The notes: generated from the sequence alone by a model not told the origin. A stretch of 13,935 nucleotides of DNA from an uncultured Prevotella sp. (GCA_900548745.1 URLQ01000073.1:1-13935), one strand, 5' to 3'. Counted from the stretch's first letter, positions 1 through 8,104 are shown. Made by a program: numbers and translations.

Positions 1-103
1 GAAACCCCGCCATGCCCTACCGCTGAATAGTTACCAAAGGTCGTGCGGTCGTAGCCGTCAGCAAGGACAGGGCGGTCGGGGGGTCTTTATCAAGACGGGT
101 TAA
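1..103 (+). other. 3' tail of an unresolved upstream phage gene
   Basis: The first hundred bases probably hold the end of a plus-strand gene, because terminator-like hairpins follow at 99-157 and the next promoter is at 233-263. The frame cannot be decided. Frame 2 stays open from the window edge to a TAA at 101-103 (33 codons, ending ...GVFIKTG). Frame 1 stops at TAG 28-30 and frame 3 at TGA 24-26 (ending ...NPAMPYR). In tailed phages the gene before the tape-measure gene is often a tail tube or tail-assembly chaperone gene. Nothing visible here identifies one. Confidence 0.3.
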
Positions 104-130
104 GGGAAAATCCCTTAACAATCCCTTAAC
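99..130. repeat. Inverted plus direct repeat of TCCCTTAAC
   Basis: GTTAAGGGA at 99-107 is followed after AAA by its perfect reverse complement TCCCTTAAC at 111-119. A second direct copy of TCCCTTAAC sits at 122-130. The inverted pair can fold as a 9-bp stem with a 3-base loop. It overlaps the possible stop codon at 101-103 and lies directly before the terminator-like hairpin at 131-147. It may be part of a termination or protein-binding site; its function is not known. Confidence 0.5.
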
Positions 131-157
131 GGCTTGATACACAAGCCTTTCGTTTTT
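131..157 (+). terminator. Probable intrinsic terminator upstream of the tape-measure gene
   Basis: GGCTTG (131-136) pairs perfectly with CAAGCC (142-147) around the loop ATACA. A T-rich tail (TTTCGTTTTT) follows. This fits a short rho-independent terminator for the gene ending near the window start. The stem is only 6 bp, so read-through is likely. Confidence 0.5.
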
Positions 158-232
158 CTATCGCTTAAATTTCGTCGGTTTTTGTCGGCGCCAGCGTGCC
201 TAAATCGGGCGAAACTGCCTTATTTCTCGTCT

Positions 233-263
233 TTTGAGTGGTGTTTTAGCGGTGTTATTTTTG
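233..263 (+). promoter_or_regulatory. Bacteroidetes-type promoter of the tape-measure gene
   Basis: TTTG at 233-236 and TATTTTTG (followed by C) at 256-263 are 19 bases apart and match the Bacteroidetes -33 and -7 elements (TTTG, TAnnTTTG). Initiation about 6 bases further on would leave a leader of roughly 25 bases before the ATG at 296. Together with the hairpins just upstream, this suggests the tape-measure gene has its own transcription start. Confidence 0.6.
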
Positions 264-295
264 CGTATCATTAAACCAATAAAATTGAAAGACGT

Positions 296-3200
296 ATGTC
301 GAATATAAACACCAATGCGACCGTTACGCTCACTGTAAACGGAAAACAGGCGGAAGATATGCTCCTGAAACTGAAATCTCAGGCTGCAAACCTCGAAAAA
401 GCCATTGAGAAAGCGGCAGCAGCAGGAAACAAACAGCAGCTCACGAAGCTAAAGCGTGAACTGAAGGAAACCAATCGCCAAATCTCGCAGATTGAAAATG
501 CAGCGAAAGGGGTCGAGCATGTTCTGCAACGACTCGATGAAACTTCGCCAAAGGAACTGAACCGCACATTGTCACAGCTGAAGCGTAACCTTAATGGGCT
601 TGAACGGGGAAGCGAAGAGTGGAACAGACAATGTGAGGCGATAAAGCGTGTTAAGGCGGAGATTGCCAAAGTGAACTCGCAGTTGCGAGAGAATGAGAGC
701 CTGTGGGAACGGATGAACCGAAAGCTGAACGACTGGCAGACAGCTCTTGCCGGCATTGCTGCTGCCATCACGGGCATCATCATGGCTGGACGCTCGGCGG
801 TGAACGCTTTTGCGGATATGGACCAGGAGATGGCGAATGTCCGAAAATTTACGGGAATGAACGCTTCGGAAGTGGAGCAACTGAATGAGGACTTCCAGAA
901 GATTGACACCAGAACGGGGCGTGAGGAGCTGAATAAGTTGGCGCAGGAAGCGGGTCGATTGGGCAAAACCTCGCAGGAGGATGTCTTGGGATTTGTGAAA
1001 GCTGCCGACCAAATAAATGTGGCTTTGGACGACCTCGGTGACGGGGCTACACTGACTCTTTCAAAATTGACAAACATCTTCGGTGACGAGGAACGCCTCG
1101 GCACGGAGAAGGCTTTGCTTGCCGTGGGTTCCGTTATTAATGAGTTGTCGCAGAACTGCACGGCTTCGGCTCCATATCTCGCAAACTTCACACAGCGCAT
1201 GGCTGGCGTGGGTGCCCAGGCGAAGATGACTATCCCGGAAATCATGGGCTTCGCTGCGGTGCTGGATAGCCAGGGACAGGCGGTGGAGATGTCGGCAACT
1301 GCTGTTTCCAAAGTCATTATGGATATGTTCAAGGAGAACGACAAAATCATCAAGGCTACGGGACTTAATGCTAAGGAGTTCAACGAAACGCTGAAGAAGA
1401 GTACTAACGAGGGACTGCTGATGTTGCTGGATCGTCTTCACGAATTGGGCAACATCGATGTACTGGCTCCAGTCTTCAAGGATATGGGCGAGAATGGTGC
1501 CCGTGCTGCGCAGGTGATTTCGGCTCTTGCTGGCAACCTCGATATGGTGCGGTGGGAGCAGGAGGAAGCTACTAAGGCGTTTGCGGAGGGTACGTCTGTC
1601 ACAAATGAGTTCAATGTGCAGAATACTACGGTGCAGGCAGGACTTGACAAGGCTCGCAAGGGCGTGACGGAGATGGCGGTGGCACTCGGTGAGCAGCTGC
1701 AGCCGATAATGAAGCATGTCATCTCTTCCACCACTTTGTTGTTGAAGTTCATGTCTACTTCAATCACGTTCATCAAGGAGAACGCTTTTACCTTGGCTTC
1801 GCTGACTGCTGCTTTCATTGCATATAAGATTGCGGTGAACGCTTCAAACATTGCCTTCAAGGCGCATTATGCGTGGCTCGTCATTTCCAAGGCTGCGACT
1901 ACGGCATACAAGACCACGGTCGCCACATTGCACGCTGCACACCTTTTGTTACAGATGGGGCTCGCCAAATTGCAGGGCAACTGGGTGCGACAGTCATGGC
2001 TGATGTCGGACCTCAAAAAGCAGGGTGCTCTGCTCGCATCGGGCTATGGTGCGATAGCAGCCGGAGCCATTGCTCTCGGTGCGGTTCTTTATAAGCTATA
2101 CAAGAAGATGACAGAGGTGTCGCAAGCAGAAAAGGACTTGCAGGAGATACGCAAGCGTGGGCAGGAGGGCATCATCGACGAGAAGAACAAGATTGATGCG
2201 CTTATTGCGGTGGCTCGCGATGAAACGCAGTCGCTGAAGGACAGACACACGGCGATTGATGCGCTCAACAAGATTATCCCGAACTATAATGCCCAGTTGG
2301 ATGATACTACAGGCAAGTATAAGGAGAACAAGAAGGCTCTTGATGATTACTTGAAGTCGTTGACTCGCAAGTATGAGATTGAGGGTGCTAAGGATAAGTT
2401 GCGTGATATAGGAAAGCAGCGTGTCGACCTTAATCTGGAAAAGCAGAGGCAGGAGCGTGTCGTTGCCATGGATGAGATGGAGGCAAGAACGGAAACGGTT
2501 ATGCCTGGTCAGGAGGGAAAGGTGGTGCAGTTGGGTGTCAACTCGTTGCGTGCCTCGAACAGACGTGCGCTTGCCAAGACAAAGGAGGACCTGGCGGAGC
2601 TTGACCAGCGTGAGGCGAACATCTTAGGCATATATGGCGAAGACATCAAGAAGGAGGCGCTCAATGAAGCGAAGAAAGAACAGAAGCAGGAACAGCAGAC
2701 GCAGAACCATCCATACACGCCTCCTAAGACGGACAAGAAAACGAAGACAGAGGATGTGCTGAAACCGCAGAAGGACTGGAAGACCAGGGAGCAGGCTCTC
2801 AACCGTATCGCATACGCCAAGGGTGAGAAGGACTTCGAGGAGTACACGAACCGCATGACAGAGATTGATATTGAGTACAATCAGAAGGTCATGGCTAATG
2901 GCAAAGCTACGAGTGAACAGAAACTGGAAGCGGAAGCAGCATACTATGAGGCAAAGAAAAAACTCGCTGATGACAAGAACACGCAATCGGCGAAGCAGGA
3001 GAACGAATACTATAATGAACTGGTTGCTACGGAGAAACAGCGGTACATTGATGGCAAGGTAGACCAAAAAACGTTTGATGATGCGCTTGAACTCATGGAG
3101 TTGGAGCATCTGCGCCGTTTGACGAAGGTCTACACGGACGGTTCTAAGGAACAGCTGCAAGCGCAGAAGAATTATCAGAATAAGCTCGTTGAAAACCAAA

Positions 3201-4393
3201 AGCGTAATCAGAAGACCGTTGAGGACAACGAGAAGAAGCATCAGAAAGAGCTTGCCAAAATAAAAGAGGACTACTTCGGGGATAACAAGTCGGAGAAGAA
3301 GGAGAAATACACCAAAGACAGTGCTGCCCTCGATGAGGTTTTCAAACAGGAGATAAAGGCTGCTGGCGACGATGCTAAGGAGAAACTGCGCATCGAGGAA
3401 GCGTATCAAAAGGCAAAGGTGGCACTGGCGAAGAAGTATGGTCAGGAGTACAACGACACAAGCAAGAACTTCCTCGAAAACATGACGGAGGACATCACGG
3501 AGTGGCTGAACTCGGACCTCGGACAGGCGGTGCAAGGCTCTTTTGACACGCTCACGTCGGGCATGTCTTCAATATTTTCGGGCATGACTTCGCTCATTCA
3601 GGCGGAACTGGAGATACAGACTGCTGCCATCGAGAAGCGGTATGACAAGGAGATATCGCAAGCGGAGGGCAACAACTACAAGGTGAAGAAGCTCGAAGAA
3701 CAGAAGCAGAAGGAGCTGGCAAAGAAAAAGAACGAGGCGAACAAAAAGATGTTTGCCATGCAGGTGATACAAGCGGTGGCGCAGACGGCACAGAACGCCA
3801 TATCGGCGTATGGCTCGGCAGCGGCAATTCCGCTTGTGGGTTATATCCTGGCACCAGTGGCTGCTGCAATGGCGGTGGCAGCTGGAGCAATTCAGATTGC
3901 TGCAATCAAAAAGCAACAGCAAGCGAGTGAAAGCCAGGGCTATGCCAAAGGTGGCTTCACACCAAAAGGCTCCAAGTTCCAAGAGGTGGGCGTGGTTCAT
4001 GCCGGGGAATGGGTGGCGTCGCAGGAGATGCTTGCCAACCCGGTTGCGCGTCCTATCATCAACGCCCTGGACTATGCGCAGCGGACTAACACCATCGGAT
4101 CCTTACGAGCCGATGATGTGAGTCGGACTATTGCGCCAGTAGCATATAGCACGCCACAACAGCAACAGCCTATCATCGTGCAGCAGCAGCCGGACGGACT
4201 GGCTACGGCTGCAATCGTGCAGAACACAAAGGCTATGCAGAGTTATGCTGATACGATGAAGCAGTTGGAGAAGCGATTGAGCGAGCCTTTCGTCACGGTG
4301 AACACGGTCACGGGTGACACTGGCATCAAGCAAGCGCAGGACGAGTATGACACACTAATCCGTAACAAGACACCAAAGAGTAGGAGAAAGTGA
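296..4393 (+). CDS. Phage tail tape-measure protein (TP901 family)
   Basis: This 1365-residue protein should set tail length and form the tail-tube core that moves to the tip during DNA ejection. Residues 20-145 are charged and helical (coiled coil). A hydrophobic helix follows at about 148-172. The TP901-type tape-measure core is at about 173-475, with recognisable blocks such as the one around FADMDQEMANV and the one around NFTQRMAGVGAQAKMTIPEI. More hydrophobic helices lie at about 475-515 and 578-600. A long lysine/glutamate-rich coiled coil runs from about 605 to 1090. Near the C-terminus are an Ala/Gly hydrophobic stretch (about 1172-1203) and the motifs GYAKGGF and GVVHAGEWVAS, often seen at the ends of tape-measure proteins. 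The ATG at 296 lies about 30 bases after a good promoter. The long length implies a siphovirus- or myovirus-like tail. The reading frame is intact. Confidence 0.93.
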   Translation: MSNINTNATVTLTVNGKQAEDMLLKLKSQAANLEKAIEKAAAAGNKQQLTKLKRELKETNRQISQIENAAKGVEHVLQRLDETSPKELNRTLSQLKRNLNGLERGSEEWNRQCEAIKRVKAEIAKVNSQLRENESLWERMNRKLNDWQTALAGIAAAITGIIMAGRSAVNAFADMDQEMANVRKFTGMNASEVEQLNEDFQKIDTRTGREELNKLAQEAGRLGKTSQEDVLGFVKAADQINVALDDLGDGATLTLSKLTNIFGDEERLGTEKALLAVGSVINELSQNCTASAPYLANFTQRMAGVGAQAKMTIPEIMGFAAVLDSQGQAVEMSATAVSKVIMDMFKENDKIIKATGLNAKEFNETLKKSTNEGLLMLLDRLHELGNIDVLAPVFKDMGENGARAAQVISALAGNLDMVRWEQEEATKAFAEGTSVTNEFNVQNTTVQAGLDKARKGVTEMAVALGEQLQPIMKHVISSTTLLLKFMSTSITFIKENAFTLASLTAAFIAYKIAVNASNIAFKAHYAWLVISKAATTAYKTTVATLHAAHLLLQMGLAKLQGNWVRQSWLMSDLKKQGALLASGYGAIAAGAIALGAVLYKLYKKMTEVSQAEKDLQEIRKRGQEGIIDEKNKIDALIAVARDETQSLKDRHTAIDALNKIIPNYNAQLDDTTGKYKENKKALDDYLKSLTRKYEIEGAKDKLRDIGKQRVDLNLEKQRQERVVAMDEMEARTETVMPGQEGKVVQLGVNSLRASNRRALAKTKEDLAELDQREANILGIYGEDIKKEALNEAKKEQKQEQQTQNHPYTPPKTDKKTKTEDVLKPQKDWKTREQALNRIAYAKGEKDFEEYTNRMTEIDIEYNQKVMANGKATSEQKLEAEAAYYEAKKKLADDKNTQSAKQENEYYNELVATEKQRYIDGKVDQKTFDDALELMELEHLRRLTKVYTDGSKEQLQAQKNYQNKLVENQKRNQKTVEDNEKKHQKELAKIKEDYFGDNKSEKKEKYTKDSAALDEVFKQEIKAAGDDAKEKLRIEEAYQKAKVALAKKYGQEYNDTSKNFLENMTEDITEWLNSDLGQAVQGSFDTLTSGMSSIFSGMTSLIQAELEIQTAAIEKRYDKEISQAEGNNYKVKKLEEQKQKELAKKKNEANKKMFAMQVIQAVAQTAQNAISAYGSAAAIPLVGYILAPVAAAMAVAAGAIQIAAIKKQQQASESQGYAKGGFTPKGSKFQEVGVVHAGEWVASQEMLANPVARPIINALDYAQRTNTIGSLRADDVSRTIAPVAYSTPQQQQPIIVQQQPDGLATAAIVQNTKAMQSYADTMKQLEKRLSEPFVTVNTVTGDTGIKQAQDEYDTLIRNKTPKSRRK

Positions 4394-4404
4394 GTAACCT
4401 CTGG

Positions 4405-4680
4405 TTAATGGTGAGCCTCGCCAATTGTCATTACATACATAGCAATAAATAAGAATATTAGGAGCAAAATCCATGTGGCAAGCGATATGTATGATAAAGT
4501 GGCAAGTGTTCGTCTTGCAGGCTTACCTTTCACATATCTACTTAAAATATACAGTACGACACTACTTGCAATAAGAAATATGAGCAAGTGTGGAAAATCG
4601 AAATTCCAATAGTCAATAAAGACAAGACTTGCAACAAAAAGTGTCAAACTTGCGAATATTATAATTAGTGTATGTTTCAT
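4405..4680 (-). CDS. Small three-helix membrane protein, counter-oriented in the tail module
   Basis: I do not recognise the family. The 91-residue protein begins MKHTLIIIFASL and has three hydrophobic segments, at about residues 4-22, 30-47 and 60-84, joined by short loops. The loop RYVKGKPARR (about 48-57) is strongly basic, which should keep it in the cytoplasm. The gene stands alone on the minus strand between two plus-strand tail genes, ending 11 bases from the tape-measure stop. It has its own promoter (4685-4715), placed so that the transcript would begin at or next to the ATG at 4680. An upstream extension of the frame to 4725 would run through that promoter and is rejected. Base composition is more AT-rich than the flanking tail genes. 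Position and orientation suggest a lysogenic 'moron', for example a superinfection-exclusion or envelope protein, but that is inference. Confidence 0.65.
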   Translation of the reverse strand: MKHTLIIIFASLTLFVASLVFIDYWNFDFPHLLIFLIASSVVLYILSRYVKGKPARRTLATLSYISLATWILLLIFLFIAMYVMTIGEAHH

Positions 4681-4684
4681 TTTG

Positions 4685-4715
4685 CAAAAGTAATAAAAAT
4701 GGAAATAATAATCAA
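4685..4715 (-). promoter_or_regulatory. Promoter of the small membrane-protein gene
   Basis: On the minus strand TTG (4715-4713) is 20 bases from TACTTTTG (4692-4685), matching the Bacteroidetes TTG-N19-20-TAnnTTTG pattern. Transcription would start about 5-6 bases later, at the ATG at 4680, so the mRNA would be leaderless or nearly so. The promoter overlaps the first codons of the plus-strand gene starting at 4699. Confidence 0.55.
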
Positions 4716-6624
4716 TGGCAAACAAGCTTTTTTGAAGAAGAACACTTCGTTTGACTTCATCTTCGAGAACCGTCTGTTTACGGGTAGTGACAGCTACACC
4801 TTGACAATTACGTTTCCACTAAAGGGATGCGCCCGAAACATAGCCATCTTCGGGCACATCCACAGAGCGGATGTTATCAAGTCGAAGGTGGTGTTTGACT
4901 GCGACATACGTGACGGTGCATTTATGAAGTCTGGCTCCATCACAATAACGGAAATATCGGACGTAGAAGTAAAAACGCAGTTTCTGGAGGGGCGCAGCGA
5001 GCAGAACTTTAACGAAACGTTTGACGATATCTATCTCAATGAAATGGATTTGGGATATCCTACCAAGCGCGATAATCTTATAGCAGCAGAAGCGTTCAAA
5101 CCATATCCAACGAACAACTGGGTGCCGTTGCCGTGGGTAAACAACTATTCCGGCAATCTGCAGAATGCTGTTACCACATCCGTCCATTTCATCACTGGCT
5201 TCGAGAATGTCAAAAGCACTCTTTCGTTCCAGCCATACTTATTGTATATCTTGAAGCGTATTTGTTCGCAATTGGGGTATGAGGCGAACTTTGCTGAACT
5301 GGAGCAATCGCAATATAAATATCTCTTGATTTGCAATACGCTTCCGGCTGCATGGGCTGCGTGGAACTTTGCCATTGCATTGCCTCATTGGACATTGAAC
5401 GAGTTTTTTGAGCATCTTGAAAACTTCCTTTTCGGAGATTTTGATATCAACCATAAGGCTAAGCGCATCGAGTTTCATTTCTCTAATAGTCTGGCAAAAT
5501 CGGCAGGAGAGGTAATCTTAAACAAGGTCTTGGACTCTTACACAACAGAGGTGTCGCAAGAAGATGAAAGCAAGTACATCGCTTCGGCTAACTTGAAATA
5601 CGCTGATAATGATGCGCTTCTGTGGTCATATTACTCGTGCGACTGGTTTATAAGAGCCAACAAGTCAAAGGCCTTGGTCTATGATACATTTCGGGAATTG
5701 ATTGACAAGGCAATGACGTTGAAGATTAGCGGTTATTACAAGTCTACGGGGCATAGCGGACATGGATACAGCGAGTCTTTCAGCCGTGGCTATCCAGTTG
5801 GAAGTGACGGAAACAGACTGTTTTATTGCAAGGAGATTGATACCTATTTTATAATGTACTGCTACAAATCAGAATTTGTCAGCAAGCATAATGGCATGAA
5901 GTGGTACAAATATTATAACCGTCTGATGCCTGTAAATCAGTTCGGAGATTATTTTGTTGATAATGATGCTGACGATATTGAACTGAAAATCGTTCCTGCA
6001 TGGATAGAGGGTACTGACGACAAGTATGGCAATTGTATGTTTCTCGACTGCGGAGAGTTGGGCAGTAGAGAAACATGGACTATATCGGAAGACGGTACAG
6101 GCTCTTCTGGCTCTGCATCTTCTGGCATCTACATAGGACAAAGACCGAACAATGAAGGGCAATTATCATCGGTACGCTATCACGATGATGTCGACTATAA
6201 TGCAGGAGACTTGGCACAAGGCACTGCAAGCTATGTGATTGGCAAAGGAGAAACCGAGAAGTCATCTGCATACTTTGATGTTATATATGTCGGTTTTTGG
6301 AGTGGACATTATCTTTTCGGCGGTAATCAGCCACATCCTATAATAGATAAGGTGGAGGTTACTGACTCGTTTGGGTATAACAGAACTCAATTCACCTTGC
6401 GATTGAAAGACGGCATAGCCAATTCTATGCGCTTGTCAATGCACAAGATTGACGGAAAGCAGAAGTTCCATTTCTCTTTCCTCTCTGACACAATACCTAA
6501 TCCTCGTGCATTGTTCTACATACGTGGACAGAGGTATATATGCGAAAAAATAACTGCCACCTTCCATGAGTCGGGAAAGTCGCAGTTACTAAAGGGAATA
6601 TTCTATCGTGTCTTAGCTGATTGA
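4699..6624 (+). CDS. Putative phage tail/baseplate protein, function unassigned
   Basis: This 641-residue protein follows the tape-measure gene, where tailed phages usually encode the distal-tail or tail-hub proteins. That role is inferred from position. The N-terminus begins MEIIINGKQAFLKKNTSF and continues with a beta-rich segment (roughly residues 15-80). I associate this start with proteins found after the tape-measure gene in Bacteroidales prophages, but I have no functional name for it. Aromatic residues are frequent throughout. There is no signal peptide, membrane helix or enzymatic motif that I can see. The frame extends to 4672, but that start would give an atypical N-terminus and lie inside the opposing membrane-protein gene; the ATG at 4699 is preferred. 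The C-terminus (...GIFYRVLAD) looks natural, so the gene appears complete. It ends convergent with the integrase, overlapping it by 12 bases, with no terminator between them. Confidence 0.75.
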   Translation: MEIIINGKQAFLKKNTSFDFIFENRLFTGSDSYTLTITFPLKGCARNIAIFGHIHRADVIKSKVVFDCDIRDGAFMKSGSITITEISDVEVKTQFLEGRSEQNFNETFDDIYLNEMDLGYPTKRDNLIAAEAFKPYPTNNWVPLPWVNNYSGNLQNAVTTSVHFITGFENVKSTLSFQPYLLYILKRICSQLGYEANFAELEQSQYKYLLICNTLPAAWAAWNFAIALPHWTLNEFFEHLENFLFGDFDINHKAKRIEFHFSNSLAKSAGEVILNKVLDSYTTEVSQEDESKYIASANLKYADNDALLWSYYSCDWFIRANKSKALVYDTFRELIDKAMTLKISGYYKSTGHSGHGYSESFSRGYPVGSDGNRLFYCKEIDTYFIMYCYKSEFVSKHNGMKWYKYYNRLMPVNQFGDYFVDNDADDIELKIVPAWIEGTDDKYGNCMFLDCGELGSRETWTISEDGTGSSGSASSGIYIGQRPNNEGQLSSVRYHDDVDYNAGDLAQGTASYVIGKGETEKSSAYFDVIYVGFWSGHYLFGGNQPHPIIDKVEVTDSFGYNRTQFTLRLKDGIANSMRLSMHKIDGKQKFHFSFLSDTIPNPRALFYIRGQRYICEKITATFHESGKSQLLKGIFYRVLAD

Positions 6625-7778
6625 ACGCTGCAGGGCTGTGGCATGGCGCTCGATGGTGGTGCGCAGCACCTTGGCATAAATCTGTGTGGTCTTGATGTCC
6701 TGGTGCCCAAGCATACGAGCCACATTCTCTATAGGCACGTCGTGAGCCAATGCCATTGTAGCGAAGGAGTGGCGGGCAACGTGGAAAGTCAACTTCTGCC
6801 TGAAGTGCAGCTCCATCTGTATCACATGAAGGTAGTCGTTGGCTTTCTGATTGCTTATCTTAGGCAGTTGGTAGTCGTACTTCTCAAGCACCTTCATCGC
6901 AGGAGAGAGGATAGGAGTGAAGAACTTCGTATCGGAAACACACATATGCTTGTCTTGATACGGCTACCATCGATGTAGTACATCTTGCCTTCCTTCTTCG
7001 TCATGCTCTCGAAGTCGAATGTCTGTGTGTCGCAGAACGACAGACCGGTGTAGGCAGCGAAGATGAAGAGGTCACGCACCCTGGCAAGTTTGCCCTCGAA
7101 CTTGTAGTTGCGCATGAGCTTCAGTTCAAGCTCGGTGAGCGGTTCACGTTCACGGCACTTGCCTCGCTTCAACGTCACTACTTGATAAGGATCCTGTGGA
7201 ATTTCGCCCATCTGATAAAGTTGGCGAACCCACTTGTGGATTTTTTTGTGGTAGCCGTAACACGTCACATCGGTACGGGTGCCATCATGCAGCCAGTTGT
7301 CAAAGGCGATGATGTTCTTCGGAGTCAAGTCGCCATAGGTGTTGAGTTTACCGAATGTGCGCATGGTTTCAATGGCACAAATCTTGTGCTTGCGTGTACC
7401 TTCGCGCAAATCTTCTGCATCAAGAGCCAGTTCCATATAAGTAAGAAAACTCTTCTTTGAGTTGTCCGGCTCCTTGGTTTTCTCCTCTTCCTTCTTCTGC
7501 ATGACCTCCTCGCCATAGAAGTGAAGATTGAAATTGTCCATGGTCATTTCCTCGTCAAGGACATCCATAGCCGTGACAATCTTCTCACACTTGCGGAGCA
7601 GCTGCATCACCTCTTCTGATGCAGCCAATGTTTCCCACTCGTCAGGTGAAGCCATGCCCATAGGGAAGTACTTACGCTCGTTTCTTCCCAGATACACTCT
7701 CACCTCCACATAACCTTTACCACGTTTAGCAGCAAGTTTTCTTCTGTCATAAATGACGTCAACAAATTGTTTTTCCAT
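6613..7778 (-). pseudogene. Tyrosine recombinase / phage integrase (IntDOT-like), frameshifted
   Basis: The enzyme would integrate and excise the prophage at an att site. The upstream part (to about 6935) holds an arm-type DNA-binding domain (about residues 1-45, with VIYDRRK), a SAM-like core-binding domain (about 110-200) and the start of the catalytic domain (FAAYTGLSFCD, about 240-250; YYIDGSRIKT, 267-276). The downstream part, in another frame (6613 to about 6945), holds HVARHSF, LGHQD and QIYAKV, that is the HxxR, the second His/Gly-His and the nucleophilic Tyr. The frames fail to join at 6934-6950, where 17 bases (AGCATATGTGTGTTTCC on the coding strand) separate ...IKT from DTKFFTPI. 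Removing them gives a continuous, family-like sequence. The first catalytic Arg is Ser247, as in IntDOT. An ATG at 7805 is possible, but the ATG at 7778 has AAGGA just upstream. The separate halves cannot make a normal enzyme unless frameshifting occurs. Confidence 0.85.
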
Positions 7779-7898
7779 TTTCCTTGCGGATTTAGACGGC
7801 TTCATTGAGCATGGAGGCGAGAAAGGGAGAACACGATTTATTAATCTTTAATGTGAAAAATCATTAAAAACACCGGATTACGGGTTATTTAGCTGATT

Positions 7899-7963
7899 TG
7901 TAACGCAAGCTCTCAAAATGTGTAACGCACTTTTGCGTAACGTGTAACGCAATGTGTAACGCA
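7899..7963. repeat. Four direct repeats TGTAACGCA, likely integrase arm sites
   Basis: TGTAACGCA occurs at 7899-7907, 7921-7929, 7943-7951 and 7955-7963. The first three start exactly 22 bases apart, about two helical turns, and the fourth 12 bases later. A partial copy (GTAACG) lies at 7937-7942. The array sits between the start of the integrase gene and the tRNA gene, where integrases with an N-terminal arm-binding domain have arm-type sites. Binding by excisionase or an integrase autoregulator are alternatives. The repeats are clear in the sequence; the role is inferred. Confidence 0.65.
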
Positions 7964-8070
7964 TTTTTGGCTCATCGTGTCACATTATGTCCTCTTCTGT
8001 ACTCATAGCAGAATTCCACCGTGATGTTAGACAATAATGTTAACCTCTAAATAACCTAATATAGAAAATA

Positions 8071-8088
8071 GATTTTCCACTGAAAATC
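8071..8088. repeat. Small inverted repeat GATTTTC-N4-GAAAATC
   Basis: GATTTTC (8071-8077) and GAAAATC (8082-8088) are perfect 7-bp arms around CACT. The site lies between the arm-like repeats and the tRNA terminator. It could be a weak minus-strand terminator, since TATTTTC follows the stem on that strand, or a protein-binding site. No function is assigned. Confidence 0.35.
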
Positions 8089-8104
8089 AGCCTATTATAC
8101 GCGA

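Noticed and set aside
379..1383. Long minus-strand open frame (334 codons) inside the tape-measure gene
   Set aside because: It is serine/arginine/alanine-rich, shows no domain, and lies wholly opposite a conserved TP901-type protein. Codon bias of the real gene explains it. The same applies to other opposite-strand frames in 296-4393, including 2624-3535.
296..6624. Diversity-generating retroelement in the tail genes
   Set aside because: No reverse transcriptase gene and no template/variable repeat pair could be seen in the tail or integrase region.
7899..7963. Repeat array considered as a CRISPR array
   Set aside because: Repeats are only about 9 bases long with spacers of 3-13 bases and no cas genes; arm-type protein-binding sites fit much better.
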